From Halogeometricum pallidum JCM 14848 (GTDB taxonomy: Archaea > Halobacteriota > Halobacteria > Halobacteriales > Haloferacaceae): 39,580 bases of DNA. A program made the translations under genes and the position numbers. Positions within the stretch are counted from its first letter, which is position 1, and the number at the start of each line of letters is the position of its first letter. The DNA is taken from the NCBI RefSeq assembly GCF_000337095.1, contig NZ_AOIV01000036.1, forward strand, positions 73,615-113,194, given 5' to 3'. Shown here one piece after another: positions 14,411-21,690 of the stretch. The notes beneath the pieces were generated by a model, which saw only the letters and a program-made list of their open reading frames with translations, did not search any database and had not been told where the DNA came from.

Positions 14411-14848
14411 ATGTACCAACAGATTCTGATTCCAACTGACGGAAGCGCGGGAGCGACGAAAGCAATCCATGAGGGCGTCCGATTAGCTGACCTCACGGGA
14501 GCAACTGTTCACGGACTCTACGTTGTCGATACGCGGGATTACAACACGCTTCCCGAGTCGAAATGGCTCACGCTGGCAGACGAGCTCGAGGCTGCCGGTG
14601 AAACAGCGCTCGAAGCCATCCAGGCAGAGGCCGAAGCTGTCGGTGTGCCGAGTGAGACGGCCATTAGAAAGGGCATACCGCACGAAGAGATTCTACGGTA
14701 CGTAGGCGACCACGACATCGACCTGATTGTTATGGGAACCCACGGGCGAACTGGATTCAATCGGTTCCTCATTGGGAGTGTAACCGAGAAAATCATCCGT
14801 CAGACTCCCATCCCCGTTCATATCGTTCGAATCAACGAAGACGACTGA
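14411..14848 (+). CDS. Universal stress protein (UspA family)
   Basis: Start set at the ATG at 14411 (MYQQILIPTDGS), the canonical UspA N-terminus; the frame opens 30 bp earlier. The 145-residue product is a single UspA domain. The ATP-binding loop GTHGRTGFNRFLIGSVTEKI, of the G-x2-G-x9-G-S type, lies at about 113-132, and the C-terminal strand is IPVHIVRI. Intact Gly residues suggest nucleotide binding. It is convergent with the crcB pair and adjacent to the fluoride block. A stress role alongside it is plausible but not demonstrated by the sequence. Confidence 0.92.
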   Translation: MYQQILIPTDGSAGATKAIHEGVRLADLTGATVHGLYVVDTRDYNTLPESKWLTLADELEAAGETALEAIQAEAEAVGVPSETAIRKGIPHEEILRYVGDHDIDLIVMGTHGRTGFNRFLIGSVTEKIIRQTPIPVHIVRINEDD

Positions 14849-14854
14849 CTCTCC

Positions 14855-15217
14855 TCAGCCGAGTAGTTGAACGAGTCCCCACGCCAACCCAATCGCGAGC
14901 CCTGCGCCAAGCAGATTGCCTCCAGCGTTGCCGATCGCACGGCCACGTTCCCCCGTCTCCCAGAGCCGGACCGTCTCGAAAGAGAACGACGAGAAGGTCG
15001 TAAACGACCCACAGACACCGGTCCCGAACAGCAATAGAAGCGTCGTGTCCGCACCGAGGAATGTGATGAGGCCGAGTGCAAAGCTTCCGAGGACGTTCAC
15101 GGCGAACGTCCCCGTCGGGTACTCTTCGACATCGACGAGCTGGCTTACGTAGTGACGAAGCAGCGCACCGATCGCACCTCCGGTGCCGACAACATGTGCA
15201 GGGTCGAATTCAATCAT
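14855..15217 (-). CDS. crcB: CrcB/FluC fluoride channel subunit, second gene of pair
   Basis: Start set at the ATG at 15217 (MIEFDPAHVV), overlapping the upstream crcB stop by 8 bp. The 120-residue, four-helix membrane protein shows the Fluc signature: GTGGAIGALLRHYVS, TGTFAVNVLGSFALGLI (conserved Asn) and GVCGSFTTFSSFSFE (aromatic pore region). Fluc channels export fluoride as dual-topology dimers. Species with two adjacent genes, as here, usually build heterodimers. Translation is coupled to the first gene, so both are controlled by the riboswitch at 15624-15678. Confidence 0.93.
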   Translation of the reverse strand: MIEFDPAHVVGTGGAIGALLRHYVSQLVDVEEYPTGTFAVNVLGSFALGLITFLGADTTLLLLFGTGVCGSFTTFSSFSFETVRLWETGERGRAIGNAGGNLLGAGLAIGLAWGLVQLLG

Positions 15218-15608
15218 TCGACCACCGCCGATCGACGGACTGCGCAAGGTACCGTCCGAGCAGTACACCCGTAAATCCGAGTGTATAGTTGGCAGCGATA
15301 TTCGCGACCAACCAGAGGGGTGGTGCTTGACTCGATTGCAGTGCAAACGTACTGTATGTGGTGAACGACGAGAGAAACCCGGTCGATACGACAGCACGAG
15401 TTTCTTGGGCCAAGACGCCCGAGTAGAGCGTTTCGTACAGAACAAATCCCAACGCGAAACTTCCGAGCGCGTTGACGGTGAGCGTACCGAACATCCCCGG
15501 CAAGAGGAACCCGGTGAAATAGCGGAGGTTCGACCCGGCAAAGCCGCCGATTGCAATGAGTGCCAATGATTCGACGCGAACGAGTGGGTGTGCGGTTTTC
15601 TCTGCCAT
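15210..15608 (-). CDS. crcB: CrcB/FluC fluoride channel subunit, first gene of pair
   Basis: Start set at the ATG at 15608 (MAEKTAHPLVRV); the frame opens at 15635, but that region belongs to the riboswitch expression platform. The 132-residue product has GGFAGSNLRYFTG, TLTVNALGSFALGFVL and STGFLSSFTTYSTFA, matching Fluc helices 1-3. Four transmembrane segments are evident. The start codon's A lies in a helix that could sequester it (see the riboswitch). It forms an overlapping pair with the gene at 14855. Confidence 0.93.
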   Translation of the reverse strand: MAEKTAHPLVRVESLALIAIGGFAGSNLRYFTGFLLPGMFGTLTVNALGSFALGFVLYETLYSGVLAQETRAVVSTGFLSSFTTYSTFALQSSQAPPLWLVANIAANYTLGFTGVLLGRYLAQSVDRRWSND

Positions 15609-15623
15609 GACTCTGTCCTCATA

Positions 15624-15678
15624 GACAGGAGTCATCAGCCGACGGATTCGGCGGTTGGATTAGGCGGACTCCATCGCC
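15624..15678 (-). promoter_or_regulatory. Fluoride riboswitch 1 (crcB motif) before the crcB pair
   Basis: The minus strand carries the crcB-motif consensus: GGCGATGGAGTCCGCC, AACCGCC, then GCTGATGACTCCTGTC. P1 pairs GGAGTC (15667-15672) with GACTCC (15628-15633). The same 3' strand can instead pair with nucleotides 15608-15617, forming TGACT(C)CTGTC/GACAG-AGTCA and covering the A of the start codon. Fluoride binding would favour P1 and free the start, giving translational ON control. The platform is a reading of the sequence; the aptamer match is strong. Confidence 0.93.
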
Positions 15679-15679
15679 T

Positions 15680-15695
15680 GTTCTACCAGTAGAAC
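15680..15695. repeat. 16-bp palindrome just upstream of riboswitch 1
   Basis: GTTCTAC-CA-GTAGAAC is a perfect inverted repeat one base outside the aptamer. It may be an operator near the transcription start or a leader hairpin. A CATAAG box (about 15710-15716) on the minus strand could be the TATA element. Confidence 0.45.
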
Positions 15696-15788
15696 CTTCT
15701 GCTCGTCACTTATGCCCTCTGGAATCGAGAACTGTCTATTACTATTGAATACGCTTCAATTATGCTCTTCTACAGGCCACGACCGCTA

Positions 15789-16007
15789 TTAGCTGTCTCT
15801 TCGGAGAATGTACGCAAGGATTCCGAGCAGGACTGAATATGGGGGTGCGGTCTCGATTGCGATGCGGAGGGTCTCTCCAGTCACGTAAGAAAAGACAACC
15901 CATCCAATAAACCAACAAATTGAGAATATGACCGCCCATCGCAGCGCCGAGGCTCTACCAGACGATTCAGGCGTGTGGTTCGTACGTGATGTATCCTGTT
16001 GTCCCAT
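15789..16007 (-). CDS. Small membrane protein under fluoride-riboswitch control
   Basis: Start set at the ATG at 16007 (MGQQDTSRTNH), which has GGAGG 9-13 bp upstream; the longer open frame runs through the riboswitch. The 72-residue product has a polar N-terminus of about 23 residues. Two probable transmembrane helices follow: RWAVIFSICWFIGWVVFSYV and YSVLLGILAYIL, separated by TGETLRIAIETAPP. It is not a CrcB or CLC-F protein and I recognise no family. Its own fluoride riboswitch directly upstream implies a role in fluoride stress, such as a channel accessory or small transporter. Confidence 0.8.
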   Translation of the reverse strand: MGQQDTSRTNHTPESSGRASALRWAVIFSICWFIGWVVFSYVTGETLRIAIETAPPYSVLLGILAYILRRDS

Positions 16008-16038
16008 CGTGGCGACCTCCACCTTGAGGTGAGTGGAA

Positions 16039-16095
16039 ACAGGAGTCATCAGCTGGCGGGTCCAGCGGTTGGGGTAAGGCGGACTCCATCGCCAC
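16039..16095 (-). promoter_or_regulatory. Fluoride riboswitch 2 before the small membrane protein
   Basis: Minus strand: GTGGCGATGGAGTCCGCC, CAACCGCTGG, then AGCTGATGACTCCTGTT, a second crcB-motif aptamer with P1 arms at 16082-16087 and 16042-16047. The first seven bases GTGGCGA (16089-16095) are exactly complementary to TCGCCAC (16009-16015), which lies between the GGAGG ribosome site and the ATG at 16007. This suggests alternative pairing that controls translation. Confidence 0.9.
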
Positions 16096-16118
16096 GAGTA
16101 TCCCGGAATTTGCGCCCC

Positions 16119-16133
16119 AATACTATAAGAACA
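16119..16133 (-). promoter_or_regulatory. TATA-like box upstream of riboswitch 2
   Basis: The minus strand reads CTTATAGTATTG about 25-35 bp before the aptamer's 5' end, the correct distance for transcription to begin just ahead of the riboswitch. Confidence 0.5.
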
Positions 16134-16279
16134 GGGGCAATCAGACCCCACAACAGAATTGTCTTTCTTCCAATCTAAGGTATTGCTGTTAGTAGTGTTG
16201 TGTTGAGAGGACGATTGGTCGCGGTTATAGGAGTTTACACAGTGAGTCGAGAGTACTATGTTCGGACATCAGGATGGTC

Positions 16280-17215
16280 TCAGGGACCTGTCGAGTTGAA
16301 TGCCTCTTCTAGGAACGGGACGACTTGCTTCTTTCGCGACATCACCCCCGGGAGGAACGATTCTTGGTCCGTGAACGTCGTGTCTAACCCTTCTTCGATG
16401 GGATCGATCTCTGGACCAGCGACAAGTGCAGTCGAATCTTCTTCAAGCAGGTCCGTAACGAGGAGCAAAAACACTGCGTAGTCGCGTTCTGTAGCGACAT
16501 CGTCCATGGCCTCAAGGACGGTCTCTTGTTGACCCAATACGACCGACGGCTCTACCGTTTCGATCTGTCCAATACCGACTTGATGTGCGTCGAAGTCGAA
16601 CTCTTTGAAATCGCTGAGTACCATCTCTCGTGGACTCTTCTCCCCGATTTTGCTCTTCTGTGAGAGGAGATCCTTTCCGTATGTTTCATAGTCCACACCA
16701 GCAATATCGGCAAGTCGCCCGGCTACAGTTCGATCTCGGTCAGTCGTCGTTGGAGACCGGAGCACAACTGTATCACTGAGAATTCCGCTCAGCAACAAGC
16801 CCGCGGTCTGCGTGGTGATCGTCTCGTTCGCGTCGTCAAACAACTGTGTAAGAATCGTCGCAGTCGACCCGACAGGCTCGTTTCGGAACAGAATAGGCTC
16901 GCTTGTTTCGATGTCGCCGATACGATGGTGATCGATAATCTCGACAATCTCTGCGTGCTCCGTCCCGGTTACCGTTTGGCTGTACTCATTGTGATCGACG
17001 AGAATCAATTGTTCGTCTGCGGCATCGTCGAGAAGTAATGGTACTTCGGCATCCCAGCGGTCCAAGACGAACTGTGTTTCTGGGTTTAGGGCTCCTGCTC
17101 GTGCAGGAACTACGTCTTCACTTTTGTTCTTCCTCAATCGTGCGTATGCTAACGCTGAGCAAATCGTGTCGGTATCAGGTTGTTGATGGCCGACTACGTA
17201 GATCGGTTCAGACAT
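16280..17215 (-). CDS. ppaC: Family II (Mn/Co-dependent) inorganic pyrophosphatase
   Basis: This 311-residue DHH-family protein hydrolyses pyrophosphate. N-terminal metal ligands are GHQQPDTDT (H10, D14, D16), then VDHN (D74) and the DHH motif IIDHHRIGD (D95-H97). The C-terminal DHHA2 domain carries the active-site SRKKQVVP (about 292-299). Length and motif order are standard for PpaC. Family II pyrophosphatases are strongly inhibited by fluoride, and their genes are known partners of fluoride riboswitches in bacteria. No aptamer is visible before this copy. Its position beside two riboswitch-controlled genes suggests replacement of a fluoride-poisoned enzyme. Confidence 0.93.
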   Translation of the reverse strand: MSEPIYVVGHQQPDTDTICSALAYARLRKNKSEDVVPARAGALNPETQFVLDRWDAEVPLLLDDAADEQLILVDHNEYSQTVTGTEHAEIVEIIDHHRIGDIETSEPILFRNEPVGSTATILTQLFDDANETITTQTAGLLLSGILSDTVVLRSPTTTDRDRTVAGRLADIAGVDYETYGKDLLSQKSKIGEKSPREMVLSDFKEFDFDAHQVGIGQIETVEPSVVLGQQETVLEAMDDVATERDYAVFLLLVTDLLEEDSTALVAGPEIDPIEEGLDTTFTDQESFLPGVMSRKKQVVPFLEEAFNSTGP

Positions 17216-17432
17216 AGTGGTACAAATGAAGTCTCGATTTAAGACTACTGTCCTTCATGAATGGGTCGTAAACGGAGAGCTAACCGCAAATTTGCCTCTC
17301 AGCGATTCGTTCTTGTTGCCGGTGTCAAAGGTCGTGGCTGCGCGCGCAGCGAAGCGAGCACGGAGCGGAGGGTGGGGAGGTGGGGTTGGGTTGGTCCCGG
17401 CACACAGCAAAAAAGAAGAACGCGACGACCGC

Positions 17433-18332
17433 CTACGCTTCCCACCACCGACCGCGCTCAGGGAAATGGACGATGCTCCACCCGGTGAGGGCCACGGAGA
17501 CGCGCCCGTTGTACCAGTTCTTCGCCGCTCCGTGAATCCGAACGCGCTCGCCCTCCTCGATCCAAGGTTGATTCGATTTCTCCCAGACAGTCACCTTCGT
17601 TCGCCCGCTCTCGTCCTCGATGAGGCCAACTTGCTGAATGGCTGGTGAGTCACTATCCCACAGGACCGTCACAGTACCTTCGATGCTCACCTCTTTGCGA
17701 TTGACGTCCTCGAGCTTCCCGATGGGGACCACCTGTCCCGGCGCCGTCTCTAGTTCCTCGAACACACCGACGACCGCGCTCATCAGGTCTTTCCCACCGA
17801 CGACGGCCTCACCCAGCCGCCGGCCAATCGCCGCTCGCGACCAGCCATCCAGCTTCTCCGCCAGCCGCATCGACTGCTTGTTCACCGCGGCCAACTGCTC
17901 CTGCGTGAGTTCTGCACGGGGATCACCTCGTTCCGGGTCAGCCATCGGATTCACGCTCGCCGCCCGCTTCTGGAACTTAGCACGCCGCTCAGCGCTCCGC
18001 TTCGCCGCAATGTCTCGCGTTCGCTTCTCCCGACCTTCCTGCGTCCCCAGCTCTGCTTGGGCACTGATTCGCTCCAGCTCAGCCTCTCGCGCACGAATGC
18101 GCTCTTCCTGTTCGAGAGTCGCACCGTAAATCCGCTCTTCGCTGGTGTCGACCATCCCGTCCGGGTGGTTCGCATCGACCTTTGCCTGTACCTCCATCTG
18201 CACCGTTGCCTGGAACTCCGGCGTCTCATCGACGACCTCGAAGCCATCCTCGTCGACCGCTCCGTCCTCGTGTTTCTCGAATGCCTGTTCATCGACCGAA
18301 ACTACATCAGTGGTAACGTTCTTACTTGACAT
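17433..18332 (-). CDS. rpa: Replication protein A-like single-stranded DNA-binding protein
   Basis: Start set at the ATG at 18332 (MSSKNVTTDVVSVDEQ); an ATG four codons earlier is possible, and the long upstream frame is non-coding GC-rich DNA. The 299-residue product has an acidic N-terminus and a charged helical linker (EQEERIRAREAELERISAQ). A C-terminal OB fold (about 205-299) reads VSIEGTVTVLWDSDSPAIQ, RTKVTVWEKSNQP, GERVRIHGAAKNWYNGRVSVAL. This matches haloarchaeal plasmid RPA-like proteins that coat ssDNA in replication or transfer. It would fit with the primase and conjugation genes in the window, though it is not in their operon. Confidence 0.85.
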   Translation of the reverse strand: MSSKNVTTDVVSVDEQAFEKHEDGAVDEDGFEVVDETPEFQATVQMEVQAKVDANHPDGMVDTSEERIYGATLEQEERIRAREAELERISAQAELGTQEGREKRTRDIAAKRSAERRAKFQKRAASVNPMADPERGDPRAELTQEQLAAVNKQSMRLAEKLDGWSRAAIGRRLGEAVVGGKDLMSAVVGVFEELETAPGQVVPIGKLEDVNRKEVSIEGTVTVLWDSDSPAIQQVGLIEDESGRTKVTVWEKSNQPWIEEGERVRIHGAAKNWYNGRVSVALTGWSIVHFPERGRWWEA

Positions 18333-18372
18333 TGGTCTCACCATAGACCTGAAGGCGCTCACGCGCCCGACA

Positions 18373-18400
18373 CCGCGATGTTGCACCATCGCGGTTTTCC
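18373..18400 (+). terminator. Hairpin followed by T-run on the plus strand
   Basis: CCGCGATG-TTGCAC-CATCGCGG is followed by TTTTCC on the plus strand. It resembles a stem-loop terminator on that strand but lies in the leader of the minus-strand RPA gene. A leader structure for RPA is the alternative. Confidence 0.35.
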
Positions 18401-18426
18401 GACGACAACGACCGACAGGACCATCT

Positions 18427-18481
18427 GCGCGCTCTCGCTCGCGCCTTCGCGAGCGCCCTGTGGGCGCGAGCGAGAGCGCGC
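18427..18481. repeat. 19-bp perfect inverted repeat with 17-nt loop
   Basis: The arms (18427-18445 and 18463-18481) are exactly complementary and read GCGCGCTCTCGCTCGCGCC. The all-GC stem could form a very stable hairpin or cruciform. It sits in non-coding DNA about 100 bp upstream of RPA. Confidence 0.75.
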
Positions 18482-18750
18482 CATAGGGAGGCCACCCAAC
18501 CAGCACCGCGCGCCGACCCGCCCGGAGCGAGCGTCCAGCTTTAAGCCGTTTCTCGTGTCCGGCCCGGACTGCGGGTTCGTGTCCAGGGCGACGGTCGTGA
18601 GCACGGCGAGTCGTGGTGTGACTCGCCGCGCGGAACGGCCCAAAGCACTGGAACGCGAAAGCCCGCGAGGGGCGCAACCGAAAACGCGCTTAATGCTGGC
18701 GTCGAGACCAGATTCACTTTAGCCCGGAACGCCGAGCTTGCTCGGCGCAG

Positions 18751-18829
18751 CCCGGAATGGTCGGTCGCGAGTGACGCGGAGGGTGGAATGCGGCGAGCGG
18801 TGCGTGCCATAGAGAACCACACCAGCCAA
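18751..18829. repeat. Non-coding direct repeat, copy 1
   Basis: Begins CCCGGAATGGTCGGTCGCGA and is about 80% identical to 25487-25564 over about 75 bp. About 80 bp further on, a second shared block GCAAGCACCG-AGG-ACGA (near 18908) also recurs in copy 2 (near 25689). Confidence 0.7.
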
Positions 18830-19043
18830 CCGATGGGGATCACGAGCCTAGCAACAGACACCGGGCGGGACTGAAAGGGGCCGGACGCTCGACGTGCCGA
18901 CGACGACGCAAGCACCGCAGGAACGAGGCGCACAGCGAGTCACGGCCGGCGAGCGTTCGGGGGCTTTCGAGGCGACCGCACCAAACGCTAGCAGCTGTTT
19001 GTCCCTCCAGAAGATGTTTGACATAGTGTTGTCCACTGTTCAT

Positions 19044-20336
19044 ATGATCTCGCTGACGCGTCGACAACTCCTCCGACAGACGGTGGCTGGCGGAAGTGTG
19101 CTGGCTCTTGCCGGATGTACCGCTCCGAACGTCCCCGGCCTCTCAGGTAGGGAGTCGGTGCCGAAGCCGTTCACGAACGATGCATACACCGCGAGCTACA
19201 CAACGGCAGGTCACTGGCTTCTGGAGGGGCACGATGGCGGCCGAACCGGCCACGCAGCCTCCACAGTCCCACACGGCGACGTCGACGTCGCTTGGCTTCG
19301 GCGTCCAGGGAACGACCCACATGGTGCCACGGCCCCGGTCGTCGGCCCAGAGCGTGTCTACATCGCTTATGTTGAATCACCGGATCACGCCGAGCATTCG
19401 GACGTCTACCTTGCAGGGTTCGACGCCGAATCCGGCGACCAGCAACTGGATGTACAACTTGAACCGGGCCGCGCCGTCGGGCTCGCACTCGCGGGTGACA
19501 CACTCGTGGCAGTTACGCGTGGCCCGGACTACGAGCAGGCGACGCTGACAGCTCTCGCCCGCTCCGATGGATCGATTCAGTGGACCGAGACGCTTCCGGA
19601 CGTAACTGGTTCGCCAGCAGTCGTCGACGGAACGTGTTACTTGGCGACGCGAGACGAGGACAACGCGGTGTACGCCTACACGTTGGATGGCACCCAACAG
19701 TGGCGTACCCCAATCGACGGGGAGTGCTACACGGCGACCTGTGCGGACCGCGACGGTGTCTACGTTGGATTAACCGACGGCCGTATTGCAGCGCTCGATG
19801 CGACGACCGGTGAGCCACGCTGGAGCGAACAGATCGCCACGCCTGAGGAGTGCTGTCCGGATATTCAGGGCACACCGACAGTCGCCGACGGCCGTCTGTA
19901 CGTCCCGGGCATCGCCGAGGAACTCGTCGCCGCCGATACCGCTGATGGAACTGTGCTCTGGCGGACGACCGTCGTCGACGAGGACTACGGGAACGCGATC
20001 CCCTCACCAGCAGTCACAGCGGACACCGCGTACGTGAATACGTATCACGGAGGGCTCGTTGCAATCGATATCTCTGATGGATCGATTCGCTGGCGGTCGG
20101 CCGAAAATGGCGATAACCAGCCGCCTGCTGTCGGTGTTAGTGGCGTGGTCGTTCCGCGGAGTGACTCCGTCGTTGCCTACAATACTAGCGATAGCCCTGC
20201 GTGGACGATCGAGATCACGGTCCCGGACATCGGGATGGCGGGCTACATCATGGATACTGAAGTCGCACTGGCACATGGAATGTGCTATGTCGGAATCGCT
20301 GATGGTCGGATCTACGCGATCGGTGCCCGAGAGTAA
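19044..20336 (+). CDS. PQQ-type beta-propeller Tat lipoprotein
   Basis: Start set at the ATG at 19044 because it begins a twin-arginine lipoprotein signal: SLTRRQLLRQTVAGGSVLALAGC, with the lipobox LAGC. The mature protein of about 400 residues consists of repeated PQQ/WD-like blades: YLAGFDAESGDQQLDVQ, LTALARSDGSIQWTETLP, VYAYTLDGTQQWRTPI, IAALDATTGEPRWSEQI, LVAADTADGTVLWRTTV, VAIDISDGSIRWRSA, ending IYAIGARE. It is exported folded and anchored outside the cell. BamB-like scaffolding or PQQ enzymes are the nearest families; no catalytic residues can be assigned. It is a paralogue of the gene at 24113. Confidence 0.9.
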   Translation: MISLTRRQLLRQTVAGGSVLALAGCTAPNVPGLSGRESVPKPFTNDAYTASYTTAGHWLLEGHDGGRTGHAASTVPHGDVDVAWLRRPGNDPHGATAPVVGPERVYIAYVESPDHAEHSDVYLAGFDAESGDQQLDVQLEPGRAVGLALAGDTLVAVTRGPDYEQATLTALARSDGSIQWTETLPDVTGSPAVVDGTCYLATRDEDNAVYAYTLDGTQQWRTPIDGECYTATCADRDGVYVGLTDGRIAALDATTGEPRWSEQIATPEECCPDIQGTPTVADGRLYVPGIAEELVAADTADGTVLWRTTVVDEDYGNAIPSPAVTADTAYVNTYHGGLVAIDISDGSIRWRSAENGDNQPPAVGVSGVVVPRSDSVVAYNTSDSPAWTIEITVPDIGMAGYIMDTEVALAHGMCYVGIADGRIYAIGARE

Positions 20337-20360
20337 GATGAATCTCTTTTCTCGGAACCT

Positions 20361-20391
20361 GGCTCTGTTGAAACCTGAGGCTCTGTTGAAA
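20361..20391 (+). repeat. Two tandem IS6-type end remnants
   Basis: GGCTCTGTTGAAA occurs at 20361-20373 and again at 20379-20391 in the same orientation. It matches the 13-bp ends of the element at 27628-29733. No transposase or opposite end is nearby, so these are solo ends left by past insertions. A diverged third copy (GGCCCTGTCGAAATTCTGTC) lies at about 21070-21112. Confidence 0.7.
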
Positions 20392-20509
20392 TCCTATTAC
20401 TCAGACGCCATTCACGCTGAAACATCCGGTATATTGACCGTGCGAATCACTCAAACGGCTCTTTGACTGAACCAGAGATATTTCCCGGTACACCAGTTAT
20501 CTATGGGAC

Positions 20510-21046
20510 ATGAACCGCCGTAACTTCCTCATCGCAGGGGGCGGGACTGTCGTAGCGTTAGCGGGCGGGACAGCGGTCGCAGGTGCAACGAGGGCAGATA
20601 TTCTCGCTGATACGGAACTGACTCGGGGGAAGGGAGAAGCCGTCAAAATAGAGAAAACGATTACCCCTGAGTCAGTAGAGTATCTTGAATCAACGAACGA
20701 GGTCAGAGAAAACGGCCACACTCAACCATTCAATAACTGGGCACGGAGAGAGTGTGCGGAAATCGGAGCAGGCGAAGTTGTACCAGTTGTCGATGACCGA
20801 CTCGAAACGGCAGTAGAAGGCGTTGGGTCAGGAGTACGGTATCTGATTTTCGGCCCCGTCATTACTGTTGACCATACAGTTACCCGAGATCGAGACGGCT
20901 CGATAGTAAGCGAACCTAACGTAACACTCGAACAGCTGATTTCGGTGGCACCTCGTACAATGACTGTCACAGTCACCCTCGATGGTCACACCTTCACGAA
21001 GGAGTTTCCTGTCGGTGTAGGGCATAGTGAGGTATCGTACCTCTGA
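20510..21046 (+). CDS. Tat-exported orphan protein (178 aa)
   Basis: The ATG at 20510 opens a twin-arginine signal peptide, MNRRNFLIAGGGTVVALAGG, with AVAGA as probable cleavage region; no lipobox Cys is present. The mature part of about 145 residues has strand-rich C-terminal sequence (VRYLIFGPVITVDHTVTRD, MTVTVTLDGHTFTKEFPVGV). No family is recognised. It is flanked on both sides by diverged IS6-type end remnants (about 20361-20391 and 21070-21112), so it may have arrived by IS-mediated transfer. AT content is higher than in neighbouring genes. A GATATTT box about 30 bp upstream may be its TATA element. Confidence 0.75.
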   Translation: MNRRNFLIAGGGTVVALAGGTAVAGATRADILADTELTRGKGEAVKIEKTITPESVEYLESTNEVRENGHTQPFNNWARRECAEIGAGEVVPVVDDRLETAVEGVGSGVRYLIFGPVITVDHTVTRDRDGSIVSEPNVTLEQLISVAPRTMTVTVTLDGHTFTKEFPVGVGHSEVSYL

Positions 21047-21194
21047 CTACCAGGTGCCGGGTATTCCTGGCCCTGTCGAAATTCTGTCGGTCAGACGCTA
21101 TCGGTCGTGAAATAGCCGCATAGTAGATCTGCCATTTCCTGCGTTTGGGAGCGCTATCGGACAGGACAGCGCGTCGTTCCCGACGAGGCCAGTA

Positions 21195-21614
21195 TCACGC
21201 GCTTGCGGCTCGTTGCTTACGACGAAATTCCAGTCTCCCTGTGAAACCCGCAAGCGCGACGACGCCGACCCAGAGGAGGATATACAGAGCAAATGGTGTC
21301 GGCACAGCAGATGGTGGACGAACTGGCCCCGCCAGCCACGAGCCAAGTCCTGAGAGGAGCAGGAATACAGCGACGATGATGGCGGGTGAGATGACCTTCT
21401 CACCAACGTAAAACAGGACTGGAACGAATCCAAGGAGGAACATTCCAAGGACGATATACGCTCCATTGAGTGGTTTGGTCATAAGCAGTTCCCACAGGTT
21501 ATCGAACCAACGATTCCAGAGCAAAACAGCTACGCCTGCGTGGACCAGTCCACCAATCAAGCCGCCGATAATCGAGGTCCTTGTTACGATCGACTGCGTT
21601 GAGGTACGTGACAT
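21195..21614 (-). CDS. Four-helix membrane protein
   Basis: The 139-residue product starts at the ATG at 21614. Four hydrophobic segments are evident: IIGGLIGGLVHAGVAVLLW, AYIVLGMFLLGFVPVLFYVG, VISPAIIVAVFLLLSGLGSW and FALYILLWVGVVALAGFTG, with a basic C-terminus (RLEFRRKQR). It resembles uncharacterised haloarchaeal membrane proteins; no function can be assigned. It lies 76 bp downstream of the membrane-linked regulator, in the same orientation, and may share its transcript. Confidence 0.75.
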   Translation of the reverse strand: MSRTSTQSIVTRTSIIGGLIGGLVHAGVAVLLWNRWFDNLWELLMTKPLNGAYIVLGMFLLGFVPVLFYVGEKVISPAIIVAVFLLLSGLGSWLAGPVRPPSAVPTPFALYILLWVGVVALAGFTGRLEFRRKQRAASA

Positions 21615-21690
21615 ACTCGTCAGTTGACTACCAGGGCTCTTAGTACGATGTTTGGGCCAAAATTAATTTTGACAGACGGGGTGTGACTGT

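Larger units (their letters stand above)
18345..19043. other. 700-bp non-coding GC-rich region with hairpins
   Basis: No convincing gene lies between RPA and the PQQ lipoprotein; the open frames have low-complexity, arginine-rich translations. The region holds a terminator-like hairpin (18373-18394), a 19-bp perfect inverted repeat (18427-18481), smaller hairpins (CGGCGAGTC/GACTCGCCG near 18613-18637; CGCCGAG/CTCGGCG near 18731-18747), and one copy of a repeat shared with 25487-25564. Confidence 0.6.

Noticed and set aside
14189-14470. 93-aa minus-strand reading frame between TFB and UspA
   Set aside because: It overlaps the UspA start and hairpin H13, its translation is not acidic, and no motif is visible. 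Judged to be chance.
16096-17330. A third fluoride riboswitch upstream of the pyrophosphatase gene
   Set aside because: The leader from 17216 to about 17330 shows no GGCGATGGAGT ... GATGACTCC pattern on the minus strand.
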